Assembly (NCBI GenBank): GCA_038373865.1 | Contig: JAXGGA010005584.1 | Coordinates: 1 to 64,000 of the forward strand | Direction: 5' to 3' | Length of the DNA stretch: 64,000 bases | Source of the DNA: Uloborus plumipes | Taxonomy: Eukaryota; Arthropoda; Arachnida; Araneae; Uloboridae | Shown here: piece after piece, positions 1 through 11,400 of the stretch | Layout of the letters: the number at the start of each line of letters is the position of its first letter | Position numbering within the stretch: the stretch's first letter is position 1 | Notes under the pieces: model-generated | What the model saw: only the letters and a program-made list of their open reading frames with translations | The model's database searches: none | What the model was told of the DNA's origin: nothing | Translations under genes and position numbers: made by a program

Positions 1-297
1 ATCGTGACGTCAGCGTGATGTTTGCGTGACGTTTCCCTATGAAAAACGAGTTAGATAAAACGTCACAGCCTACTTGGCGAATAAGAGGAGATAGCTGAAT
101 GCTTGTGAACTCTTATTGGTTCCACCACCATTGCAATCGCAAATTCCAAAATTTGGATAAGTTGCAATCGCTATAAATGCTAATCGCTAGAATGCAACTT
201 AACTTGGCAGTCAGCGATCTCCTCTTATTCGCCAAGTAGGCTGTGACATTTTATCTAGCTCGTTTTTCATAGGCAAACGTCACGCTGACGTCACGAT
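1..297. mobile_element. Fold-back MITE at the window edge
   Basis: Bases 1-95 and about 208-297 are near-perfect inverted copies; the ends read ATCGTGACGTCAGCG and CGCTGACGTCACGAT. The middle has GCAATCGC/GCGATTGC-type short repeats. The element has no coding capacity, so it is a non-autonomous inverted-repeat transposon. It may extend beyond the window start, so no target duplication can be tested. The small frame after it, at 296-538, looks like chance. Confidence 0.7.
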
Positions 298-614
298 GTT
301 TTTGTCAAGAAACGTTCTAATCGGGGGTTCTAATGTAATTCGACTTCCAGTAGCGATTGCAATTTGCGATCGCCTGTTTCACTTGAATTCCTGCCTTAGT
401 GTTTTATCCTACACGGATCCAGCGCCACCTACAGAGACAATGTTTCAGACTATGGCCGAACTTCCTTGTAGAAGGTTATGTATGTTGTATCGCTGCGTCT
501 CTTTGTGTATGTGTTGTAACGTTACTGTTCTCTCCTAATGCTTCATTAAAAAGCTGATTGTTTCCACTTTGCGTGTTGACTCTCCCCAACTCATGGATAA
601 TTGAGCTTAATAGT

Positions 615-905
615 TTCTACAGTGTAATACAGTTAATTTTACATTAATAAACTGTAAAATTGCTAATTTTACAGTTTATTACCGTGCACTTTAGTTTTAA
701 ACTGGAACCTCGGCTGCCAGTATTATACTGTTGTTTTTGCAGTACAATAGTGCTAAATTTTACGGCAATAAACTATACAATTTCTAACTTTACAGTTATA
801 AAATGATAGCTTTGCAGTTTATTACTGAGCATTTTAGTTTTAAATTGGAATCTCGGCAGCGAGTATTATACTGTAAAAACAAGTTCCCTTTTTTGCAGTG
901 CAGTT
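615..905. repeat. Dispersed repeat with TGTAAAA/TTTTACAG units, copy 1
   Basis: Two imperfect units each carry TTTACAGTTTATTAC, a 'TTTTAAACTGGAACCTCGGC' segment and AGTATTATACTGT. The same family recurs at 59323-59690 and, inverted, at 62437-62668. It is non-coding and probably a non-autonomous transposon or a tandemly built repeat. Confidence 0.7.
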
Positions 906-1388
906 AAGTATTACATAAAAACTAGTAAGTTATTTACTATAAATAAAACATTTATTATATTCTGGCGGTTACCTTAACATTTAAATTAATGAACTAAAAT
1001 TATTAATTTATCATTTAAAATGGACTGAAAACTTTAAAATAATTTCTCTAAACTTTACGTGGCTTAGAAGCCCCATACAGATTCAAAATTTCTCGCAGAC
1101 TGTTCGGAAAACTTGTGATTGCGAATTTTTAATAGCTGTTTAAATACTTGAAAGATTTAAAAGGAAAAACGCGCGAGGTGCATGCAAGGATAACTGACGT
1201 ATTTACTAATTACTTAACAATTTTATTGCAGTGCAAAAAAAAGAGATATGTAAGTTTTCGCAGTTATGAGTCCCAACTTCCTGCAAAAATCAAAATCGCA
1301 GGGTTTGTAAAACCCGGACTTGTACCAAGCATGGCAAATTATGCCTTCATGAGGGGGTATTGGTGTGTCCTGAAATGGATATGTACAA
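906..1388. other. Intron DNA, nothing recognised
   Basis: AT-rich single-copy-looking sequence between the TGTAAAA repeat and the large fold-back element. The last eight bases, ATGTACAA, are the left target duplication of that element. Confidence 0.5.
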
Positions 1389-4157
1389 TAGGGTGGGCCG
1401 AAAATGACTTTTATTTTTTTTTTCAATGACGAGATATGCGGAAAAGATGCCATTGGGGGCACAAAGCACTCACAAAAAATTTGAAATTTTTTGCACAATT
1501 TCTTGATCTGCCGCAATTGCCTTGAAGTTTCGAAAAAATGCTAATTTTTGATGTTTTTCGTAAAATTTGTCAAAAATTTTTTTTAAATATTTTCAGTGAT
1601 AGGTGTAACTAAAAAGGTACTATTAGGGGCACTAAGTTCACATAAAAAATTTGAATTATTTTGCTCTATTTCTTGATCGGCCATAAACTCTTGGGTGTTT
1701 CAGAAAAATTGCTAAAATTGGATATTACAGCAAAATTTGTGAAATTTTTTTTTAAAATTATTTTCGGTAATGGGAAGAGCAAAAAAGGCTCACTATTATC
1801 ATTAAATTAACATTAAAATTGAATTGTAAATGATATTTATTTAATTTGTCACAAATACGGGGAAAATTCGAAAAAAAAAAAGTTTTTTTTTAAATGATCC
1901 AATTTATTTATTAATTTTTAAGCTTTATAAAAATGCTGTCCAAGTGTTGAGAGACAATTTAAGAGTCTGAAATGAGAAGTAGTTTATCAAATAATCTGCA
2001 TTTTTATTTTTTAAATTCGTTAGAGTTACAAATTAGTTATTTATTACTATTGAATTAAAAAATGCGTTAACTGAAAGTGCTTCACAGTTCTCAGCTTATT
2101 GCGCATCCAAATATCTTGCAAAATAATCCAGAACTCAACGCGAGGAGATGGCTGCACGAGTTCCACCAGCCCTCCACCTAAAAATATTATATTCACATTG
2201 TTTTGCATTCTTCATGCAACAAAGTCCTTCTTCGAATTAAAAGTTGACATTTTTATCCTGGCTCTGACGAAGGTATCTCTGTCCTCATGGCCACATACGT
2301 GCATTGCCGCTTCTGTCACTACTTTAATTGTTCTTTCCACAGCTTGCGTATGACTTGGAAAGCGGACTGAAGCTTTATCTAAAACCAAGCCTGATTCTAT
2401 GTTTCTCTCAATCTCTTCGAATGAAAGATTCTTTGTAATTGGAGGCTCACTAAGATCAGTTGAGAGCCAGTCGATTCAGTCGTAGTACTCAGTAGCCATA
2501 AAGTTCAGTTTTAGAACCTTAAACTGTCTCAGTCTCCTGATCTCTTTCTTCTTTGAGAGGCGGCATTGTTTAATCCTTTTCCATGCCAATATTCTGATTT
2601 CTTTGTTTTCGTCTGTCGCCATTGCTAATAGTATATTCTCAGGATGGCTATAGTATGCATTTCTTTGAACCACCGAATGCACTATCGTCTTTAAGTCATC
2701 AGGGAGGAAACTTAAGAGTAGAATGACGTAGTACGAATTTATGCGCAGAGTATGGTTCTTAGTGAGGAAGCTACCAGGGTGATCAGATGGACCGAGACAT
2801 TCGTGGAAAATAGTTCTACTCTCAAACTTCCTCTCTGATGACTTAACGATAGTGCATTCGGTGGTTCAAAGAAATGCATACTATAGCCATCCTGAGAATA
2901 TACTATTAGCAATGGCGACAGACGAAAACAAAGAAATCAGAATATTGGCATGGAAAAGGATTAAACAATGCCGCCTCTCAAAGAAGAAAGAGATCAGGAG
3001 ACTGAGACAGTTTAAGGTTCTAAAACTGAACTTTATGGCTACTGAGTACTACGACTGCATCGACTGGCTCTCAACTGATCTTAGTGAACCTCCAATTAAA
3101 GAATCTTTCATTCGAAGAGATTGAGAGAAACATAGAATCAGGCTTGGTTTTAGATGAAGATTCAGTCCGCTTTCCAAGTCACACGCAAGCTGTGGAAAGA
3201 ACAATTAAAGCAGTGATAGAAGCGGCTATGCACGATGCACGTATGTGGCCATGAGGACAGAAATACCTTCGTCAAAGCAAAGATACAATCCAGGATAAAA
3301 ATGTCAACGTTTAATTCGAAGAAGGACTTTGTTGCATGAAGAATGCAAAACAATGTGAATATAATATTTTTAGGTGGAGGGCTGGTGGAACTCGTGCAGC
3401 CACCTTCTCGCGTTGAGTTCTGGATTATTTTGCAAGATATTTGGATGCGCAATAAGCTGAGAACTGTGAAGTACTTTCAGTTAACACATTTTTTAAATTC
3501 AATAGTAATAAATAACTAATTTGTAACTCTAACGAATTTTAAAAATAAAAATGCAGATTATTTGATAAACTACTTCTCATTTCAGACTCCTAAATTGTCT
3601 CTCAACACTTTGACGGAATTTTTATAAAGCTTAAAAATTAATAAATTGGATCATTAAAAAAAAAAACATTTTTTTCCGAATTTTCCCCGTATTTGTGACA
3701 AATTAAATAAATATCATTTACAATTCAATTTTAATGTTAATTTAATGATAATAGTGAGCCTTTTTTGCTCTCCCCATTACCGAAAATGATTTTTAAAAAA
3801 ATTTCACAAATTTTGCTGTAATATCCAATTTTAGCAATTTTTCTGAAACCCCCAAGCGTTTATAGCTGATCAAGAAATGGAGCAAAATAATTCAAATTTT
3901 TTATGTGAACTTAGTGCCCCTAATAGTACCTTTTTAGTTACACCTATCACTGAAAATATTTTTAAAAAAAATTTTGACAAATTTTACGAAAAACATCAAA
4001 AATTAGCATTTTTCCGAAACTTCAAGGCGATTGCGGCAGATCAAGAAATTGTGCAAAAAATTTCAAATTTTTTGTGAGTGCTTTGTGCCCCCAATGGCAC
4101 CTTTTCCGCATATCTCGTCATCGAGAAAAAAATAAAAGTCATTTTCGGCCCACCCTA
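1389..4157. mobile_element. 2.8-kb palindromic hAT-like (or P-like) element
   Basis: Two arms of about 1.3 kb are inverted copies around a spacer at roughly 2720-2815. The ends read TAGGGTGGGCCGAAAATGAC and its inverse, and an 8-bp duplication ATGTACAA flanks the element at 1381-1388 and 4158-4165. The 8-bp duplication and the TAGGG terminus (YARNG rule) fit the hAT superfamily; P elements also make 8-bp duplications. Each arm carries the same C-terminal piece of a protein frame pointing outward from the centre (for example 2852-3124 on plus and 2682-2476 on minus), with stretches NAYYSHPENILLAMATDE and RFPSHTQAVERT. I believe this belongs to a widespread transposon-linked arthropod protein of unknown function. 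Confidence 0.85.
2852..3285 (+). pseudogene. Transposon protein fragment in the right arm
   Basis: The frame from 2852 reads MHSVVQRNAYYSHPENILLA, then MATDENKEIRILAWKRIK, and runs to 3121. Related sequence continues with a frame change through RFPSHTQAVERTIK near 3170-3210. The left arm holds the same segment inverted (2682-2476 and 2353-2099, where the antisense frame stays open). No catalytic motif is visible. It is the C-terminal remnant of a transposon-encoded protein. Confidence 0.45.
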
Positions 4158-4289
4158 ATGTACAATTGGAATTTTCAAGAACATTCGTTGCAGTTTCGAT
4201 AATACTCGAGAGCTTCTCAAAGTCACTAAATTTGGCCTCGATAACGAACAGACGAGGAAAAGTGATTAAAGGTCACCCATAAACATGAC

Positions 4290-4448
4290 GTTATAATATC
4301 CCATAAACAGGACGTTAAATAACTTAATAAATATGGCAACGGCGAACTATTTTAAGCCTAAAATGTATTTAAACCATTCTAAGTAAAAGTTTTAAGCAGA
4401 TAAAAATTAAAAAAAAAAAATGTTGAAAAAAACTTGGGCATAAATGGG
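4290..4448 (-). mobile_element. Truncated piggyBac-like MITE end
   Basis: The sequence from CCCATAAACAGGACG to the terminus TTGGGCATAAATGGG followed by TTAA is the inverse of the left end of the two full copies at 47932-48449 and 53339-53847. The other end is missing. Confidence 0.7.
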
Positions 4449-4462
4449 TTAAATAACTTTTG

Positions 4463-4800
4463 GATTAAGGGCTTTTCACATTGAGACCGTTCCGTCCGAA
4501 CGAAGTGGTTTTTCGGACGTGACGGAAGGATGTGAAAATTTTCGAGCATTCGCACTAGCTCCGTCCGAAAGTCACGTGACGGTATTCTCCCACTAATTAT
4601 AAAGAGCGCGCACCTGCAGAGAGCCAATGAAATTGCTACCGAAAAATCGGACCGCTGTCGGTTCCGACGACATTAAGCATTCTAGAACGGTGACGGAAAC
4701 CGATGATTCGGCGTGCTGTCATGGCAATGGTTTCCGAATACCAGTTTTGCAGCGAAAAATTCGGTTCGGACGGCCAAATCAGTCGTAATGTTTCATTATG
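4463..4800. mobile_element. GC-rich island, probably a MITE
   Basis: This block is much richer in G+C than its surroundings and begins GGCTTTTCACATTGAGACCG. It has several CGTCCGAA, TTCGGACG and GTGACGG motifs in both orientations, a layout typical of inverted-repeat DNA transposons. No clear target duplication was found and there is one copy in the window, so the class is open. Confidence 0.4.
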
Positions 4801-5338
4801 CTCTTTTGATTGATACTTATTTAAAGCTTTTTCTTTTTTTTTCATTTTTACACTATCATATGATTTTCTGGTTAGTACTGAAATGACAAGTTCAGTTCGT
4901 CATGAATATTTTTCTTTAAGTCGACAATGGCGATTTTCTGCTTTGACATTGGCAAAGGCGGCTGGTCATGAAGTTTTTTTAAACAAATAGAAAGGATAGC
5001 TTCAGTTGTCGATACATTTTTTTTAAAAAATACTGATACTCTCGTTAATGATTATAATTTGGTGTTTTTGATGAGAGAAATACATAAAAGTCCCACGTAT
5101 ATAGAGAAAAATAATTACTATTCATATTAATGCGCGAAAAAATACTTTTACCAAAAACAAATTATTCGAGCAACAAATCATAAGTTTCTATAACAATATC
5201 TGTTCTACTAAATTTATCAAAATTAAATTGTTTACCGGAACAGTGCCAACTAAAAAAAAATTGCAATCCAGTTGGCAAAAATCAAAATATTCCTGCATTC
5301 AATGGTAGAATATAAAAGACAAAAAGTTATTTATTTAC
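4801..5338. other. Intron DNA downstream of FN3-6b
   Basis: AT-rich sequence after the donor of the last exon in the window (read on minus). No exon, repeat or RNA recognised. Confidence 0.5.
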
Positions 5339-5431
5339 CTCCTTCAGGAGTATCCAGATAGGTAACAAATTCTTGACCCCAACCTAGTCCATTTCGGCCA
5401 GACAACCGGAATTCATACCTCGTACCTCGGT
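5339..5431 (-). CDS. Lar: Lar exon: second part of FN3 domain 6
   Basis: This 93-nt exon (31 codons, phase 1 to 1) reads [20 protein letters not shown], then [11 protein letters not shown]. It holds the tyrosine-corner and G-strand region that completes FN3-6, and ends in the DTPEG linker that precedes FN3-7 in LAR proteins. The acceptor is TTCGGTTTTTAG and the donor GTAAAT. No FN3-7 exon is visible between 5338 and 1, so the next intron is longer than 5.3 kb. Confidence 0.9.
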
Positions 5432-8400
5432 CTAAAAACCGAAGAATATATTGATGACACCAATTAATAAAATTATTTTAAAGTAAATAAATAAATGAAC
5501 AAAAGTTGATGAAAAATTCCCAATATTTTCAAAGAAAAGAAATGTAAAACTTCAAACTTATGGTAGTTGTTGCAAATCTAACCTGGCAACGCCGAAAGGT
5601 ACGAGAATATGCGTCTGACAATATTTGAAGATGAAATCAGAAATTCAAAAGTATTTTTCAACGTTATAAAGTATAATTTGAACGTTAAACCTTTTTTTTA
5701 TTATTTTTTACCATACACGAACTGAAAATAATTTCTTAAATTTGTAAACACATAGTTCGAAATCCGAAATTATTTACTGAAAATCCCGAAATACTCTGAA
5801 ATGTTTTTTGAATTAAAAATATCTACCAGAGGTTAAAAATACTTCTTGAAGTTCCATAACATCGTTCAAAGTTCAAAAGCTCTCTATTTAAGTTAAAAAC
5901 ATTATGCAATTTTCTGGAAAAGTTTTCAAATTTAAGGATAACACCATCTGTAAAATAAGGCAAAATTAATCTGTTTTAAAATGTTTAGAGAAAGGAAAAA
6001 GAGAATATTTCATTAACTTGGAGTTTTGTAATTTCTCAATATAAATGCAGGAGATGGGCGACAGGCAAAGTATGGAACTTGCGGGTAGTGAACTAGTTAA
6101 AAAATTTATGAATTTTAAAATTAAAAATTGGAAATATATGTTAAATGATGCAAGACATAAAACAAGAACACATAATTTAAAAATCGTATTCTTCTTTTTA
6201 TTCTTTATTTTCTACAACACAAAGCTGTTTTAAATTTAAAATGAAAAACCATAATTTAACACCAAAAACCTAAAAAGTGTTTGGAAAATATACAGTATAG
6301 AGTAGACCGTGACACGTATACGCGGATTTTTTTCAATGAATTTTCTAATTTTTATGTTTTAATTTAGGAAATTTTAGACTTTATGGTCTTGGAAAGCAGT
6401 TAATAAAGTTGAAGCTTGTGCATTCCGTTTTGGCCCTGTTTGAGTATTTAAGCGTTAAAAAAATAATTTTTAGGTCAATAACGTATGTTGCGTAAAATTG
6501 CCCCGGACCAGGAGCAAGTTTACACTTACTGACCCAGTTTCACTTGCAGAACGGCATTTTTCATTATTTTCACATCTTACTTAGTTATGTTAGTCCTTTG
6601 AAGACATAATGTCTTACCATTTATAAAATAAAGAACATTTATAATGGGCCGAATAGTCTGTAAAATTAAAGCCGAATAGACATGAAGACATATCTATGAT
6701 TGTAAGCTACTAGAAACGAATCTCTTACTCAATTAAACCTTACATGATGATTTTCAAAATTAAATAGCTCGAAAATACCAAAAAAGTTTGATACAGTATG
6801 GCACAAAAAAGCTTCAATGGCACATTTGCGCAGTGAAAACTTGCGTAAACGTGCCCCGATTTCTTTTTAACATGCAACGAAATTTAAAACGAATACTGTT
6901 CTCAAACAAGGATAAAGTTCTGCTAATATTCATATAGTTGTTTATTTCTATCTAAGCATTCTTTGTTCACAATAAGCTTCAAAGAGTTCAACACAAAATT
7001 TACCCAAGTTGGCAGAAAGTAGGTTATCCTTCCCTGATGCTGTACCGAAGCTCGACGGATGCTAAAACTTGTGAGAGTACTTGCAGAGGACCTGCATCTG
7101 CCACGACTGGTAACACACTAACTATAATACATTTCGAGAAAAATGCACTGCGTAATAGGGTGGGGCGAAAAATAAAAAGTTTTTCAGATCAACTTCTAAT
7201 AGTTGCCAAAAGTTGTCTTTGGTGATAGTTAGCTTTTGTGCAAAATTTGAGAAAAATCGGTTAATATCTTCAGGGGGCGCTGCGATCGCAAAGTTTTACC
7301 ATAGCTTTTATAGGGATTTTATGGTTAAAATATTAAAAAGAATGCCTTTAGCTAGTCTCTTTGCGTTTTTTTACTCAAAAGATGTTTTCATGCATTCAAA
7401 GCACATGAAATGACTCACAAACGTTATTTCATATGATATATTTACATTTAAAAAAAAAAAATCACTTTTTTTCACTTTTTTTTTTAAATGCTTGAAATAT
7501 AAATCTATATACATAAAAGACTACTTTTGTATGCGTATGTCCGGGGTAAACTTCAAAACTACTGGACCGATTTTAACCATTTTTTCACCGCAGATAGCTG
7601 CAGTAACAGGGAGCAGGATAAGCTATAATTTATTTCTAAAAAGCTTAGTTTAAAAAAGTTATCATGGAAAATAGTAAATTTCATGTAGTTTCCCCATTAA
7701 ATGATTAAATTTTCAGTCCATTTTGTTGCAAAAATTTGTTGCCTGGCAACAACAATATTAATAGTGATCATAATGAAAATGTGAACCAAGGCTTCACTGG
7801 AGTAAGTATGAAATTTATTGCTTTCTTAGGATTTTTAGATTCATCTGTGCCAATAATCGCTAACGGGATAAATAAAAAGATAATTGATTTTGGCAACAGT
7901 TAGAGAACAGAAAATGTTTATAGTCAAAAAATTTCTAAGTTAGGTACGTAAGGTGTTTTCACCAATGTAGTCACAAGGATATAAACTAATGATGGGACTT
8001 ATTTTAAGTGTAATGTTTGGAAATACTTGACACCAGTTCGATTGATTTTACAGGGTGGGACAGAGAAACTTGCTGATTTTAATTGGATGCTAATTAGCAA
8101 GGAGTGGTCAGAAAGGAGTGGGAAGAGTCTCATTTTAAAGAAAAGGTCCCGAAGTTTTGTTATCTCATAGTTTAGTTGTCGCCATGCGTTGGACAAAGGA
8201 GCAACGAGCGTTCGCCGCCGAATCTTACTTTTCAAATAATCTTTCGGTGGTCGCCACTCAACGTGCCTTCCGAACTCGGTTCAAAATTCAGCCCGTTGTT
8301 CCCATTCCTGGCTGGGAATCGACTGTTTTGTGGGTGAAAACATTCAGGGAAAGTGAAAATGTGGCAAACAGAGGCCCAGGAGGTCAACGGATTTCCAGAA

Positions 8401-11400
8401 CCCTAGAAAACGTCGAAAAAGTGAGGGAGTCGTTTTTGCGCTCTCCCAGGCGTTCGGCGCGTAAACACGCTGCTGCTTTGGGGATTTTTGATTGGACACT
8501 GAGACGAATTCTTCACAACCAACTCCAGTTTCATCCCTACAAACTTGCTGTGGTTCACCAGTTGAGTGATAACGTCTTCTTGAAAGGTGACGTACCGTGG
8601 CCGGCCCGCTCTTCCGATTTGACACTCTGTGACTATTTTTTATGGGGGTATCTCAAATCGATCGTTTACAACGACAAGCCCCGGACCCTGCAACGCCTGA
8701 AGAACAACATCCGGCTTACTATCACCAACATCCCATCAGTCGATATGCTCGAAAGAGTGCAACAAATCTAAGGTACATGAGTGCATCATTAACAGGGGCG
8801 TCATTCTTCCCGATGTAGTTTTTAAATCTAACTAATATAAAAATTCAGAATGGGTACCATATCTTATAAAAAGTAGTAAACTGATACATGATGTACTTTT
8901 CCCTTAGTTGACTTTTCAAGTCTGCAAGTTTCTCCGCCGCACCTTGTACCAAGCTTACAACATTTCCGATTTACCTAAACATTATTTGTAGCTTGCATTT
9001 GTATTTAAGGTGTGTAATACAGTTTTTTAGTTTGTACAGTCAGAAAAAATTGCCATTGTTTACAGAAGTAGCCATTGTGTGTATAGATATGCATTTTAAT
9101 GTTGAAAAATTCATGAACGAGTGTCACTAAAACACCATACCCGGCCGAAACCCGGGCAGGGCCGGGTACCCGGCTAGTATATCATATAAAGGAATTTTTT
9201 GTGAGTTATTTCATATGCTTTGAATGCATGAACATATCTTATGAGTAAAAAAAAGGCAATGAGATTAGCTAACGGCATTGTTTTTCATATTTTAACCATA
9301 AAATCCCGATAAAAGCTATGATAAAACTTTGCGATCGCAGCGCCCCCTGAAGATATTAACCGATTTTTCTCAAATTTTGCACAAAAGCTAACTATCACCA
9401 AAGACAACTTTTGGCAACTATTAGAAGTTGATCTGAAAAACTTTTTATTTTTCGCCCCACCCTACTGCGTAATCGTGCCCCGATCTACCCTACTACACTA
9501 TTTAGTGCTTCGTACACTTTTTTTTTGTAATTATGTTGATTAACAGAAAATCTTTATGATTTTTTACAGTAACTTTCATTCTTTCATCATAGAGTTGAAC
9601 TTCCTTTTCCCTTCAGTAAACTAATCATGCACGGTTTCGCAATCTCCTATAACTTAAAACATGCTATCGAGACTTGGAGGTGAATTCAATTTCTTCAAAC
9701 ATGGAAACCTAAAGGTAAATCTCTAAATTATCCAATTATAGAATCGTAACTCGTGGTCATTGCAGGTACAGTCAAGCCCGTTTATTAGAATATCGCAAAG
9801 GAATATCCCGCTTAATGCATTTTTAATGTACCAAACCATTGAAATGCATTGTTTTCATCTCGGATAATGGAATATCCCGCTTATTGGAATATTTTTTCAT
9901 AGAAAAATGGCTATTCTATTAAGCGGGTTCGACTGTAAATGTTTACTTCCTGCAAGGATGGAGTGCACCTACCGACTGCCGTAGAATGACTGCCAGGGTC
10001 TTTTCGTAAACCGGCAGTCGGAGTCGGTGTCCAAATTTATTCAAGACACCGAAACATTACATACAATAAAAATAGTACAAGACAAATAACAGGGTACAAT
10101 AAAAAAACAGCAAGACAAAGGACTTATAAAACACAGAGATATGAAAAGATGACAATACGAAACAAAGACATTAATGAAAAATAAATAAATAAAAAAATAA
10201 AGGCAAATTCACTAAGTGAATGAAAAGGTGGTGCGCAAAAATATTATGGGCTAAGAGAACGTGTTGGACGGAAGATTTCATAAAAGGTGTATGTGAGAGA
10301 AATTTAATCAGAAGATGTCATGCATAACAAAAGAAAAGGTGATTAAGGGAACTGCAATGATGGAATAGGGACTTACCGAGATTTCTGACAGTGGTGTGGT
10401 GGTCCAGTGGATTTATTTCGAGTTCTTCAAGATGTGCTCCATCTGTCCGGCCGTATCTCAGTCTGTAGCTAAGAAGCTGGCCGTAGATATGTACAGGACG
10501 TGACCATTGTACCTGTACAATAAGTAGCGGCTCCTCTTGCATTAGCTGTACGCTCATTTCAGGACGAGTAGGGACTGAAAACAGTAGACATGTTTGAAAA
10601 AGATTCGTTCTAACAATTTTTTATTTTTTTCAAATCATTGCACGAATTGTGCATAAGATAAGTCTACTAGAGAGCAGAGTAAGAGCGCTTTTAGACTTAA
10701 TTACACGAAAACCGCGAAAATCGGTCGATAACACTACAAGGATAAGTACGCTATCGTGTAGTCTATTGCTTTGCTTTTCCATTTAATCGATATCGTTTCG
10801 TATGCGAGCAAATATTTCGGCAACGTAAATGACATTTTCCTTTTTTTGCTAAAAAAGCCAAGGTAGCACTCAAGTCATGAAGCTCCAACTCGATTCTATA
10901 CTTTTACTGATTAGTAGAGCAATGATTATATTCAAACCCCTATCAAAATATGCCTTTATAACTCCTAAAATGTTATGCACTAAAATTTTTTATTCACACA
11001 AATAAAACTTTTCACCATCTGAATAAACACGAATGGCCTCTCAGTTCTTGAGGTTTTTACATTTTTGGCAACAAATTCAACAAAAATAATATGTGCAATA
11101 ATAGTATTCCCAAAAAATTGTGCGACAAGAGAAAACACCAGAAATCATCTTTATTTAATTTTTTTTTGTTCTTTATGATGAACGACACATTTTTTGCATT
11201 TTTTCTTTTAAGAAAAAACTTTCTAAAAGTGAGTAGAAAAAGTTATAATGTGTAGTTGTTTCGAAAATTTATCGTTTTTATGCAGTAATACCACAGTAGC
11301 ACATTTCGTTTCACAAACTTTATAAAATGGCTGTTGATGTTGTGACAGCCATTTCAAAACGTAATGTGTGCTACTTGGGATGCATTAACTCTTAAAGCAA

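Larger units (their letters stand above)
7504..9177 (+). mobile_element. Helitron, nested in the hAT-like element
   Basis: It starts TCTATATACATAAAAGACT after an A and ends in CTAG before a T, the A/T insertion rule of Helitrons. The 3' end has the GC-rich hairpin CCGGGTACCCGG just before CTAG. The 5' part has TGTCCGGGGTAAACTTC and ACTGGACCGATTTTAACC, phrases common at Helitron starts in arthropods. No Rep-helicase frame is present, so it is non-autonomous. A Tc1/mariner element sits inside. Confidence 0.75.
7156..9464. mobile_element. hAT-like element with long inverted repeats
   Basis: The ends read TAGGGTGGGGCGAAAAATAA and its inverse. The arms of about 300 bp (7156-7440 and 9180-9464) match closely, including GGGGGCGCTGCGATCGCAAA. 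An 8-bp duplication CTGCGTAA flanks it at 7148-7155 and 9465-9472. The TAGGGTGGG end is shared with the 1389-4157 element, so both belong to one superfamily. A Helitron interrupts the middle. Confidence 0.85.
6299..9496. mobile_element. Old inverted-repeat element, outer layer of a four-layer nest
   Basis: The left end, AGTAGACCGTGACACG with TACGCGG nearby, is a diverged inverse of the right end CGATTACGCAG/GTGCCCCGATCTACCC at about 9466-9490. The internal phrases GCGTAAAATTGCCCCGG and GCGTAAACGTGCCCCGA resemble the ends. A hAT-like element (7156-9464) is inserted in the right end and duplicated CTGCGTAA there. The boundaries are approximate and the match is imperfect. Confidence 0.45.
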
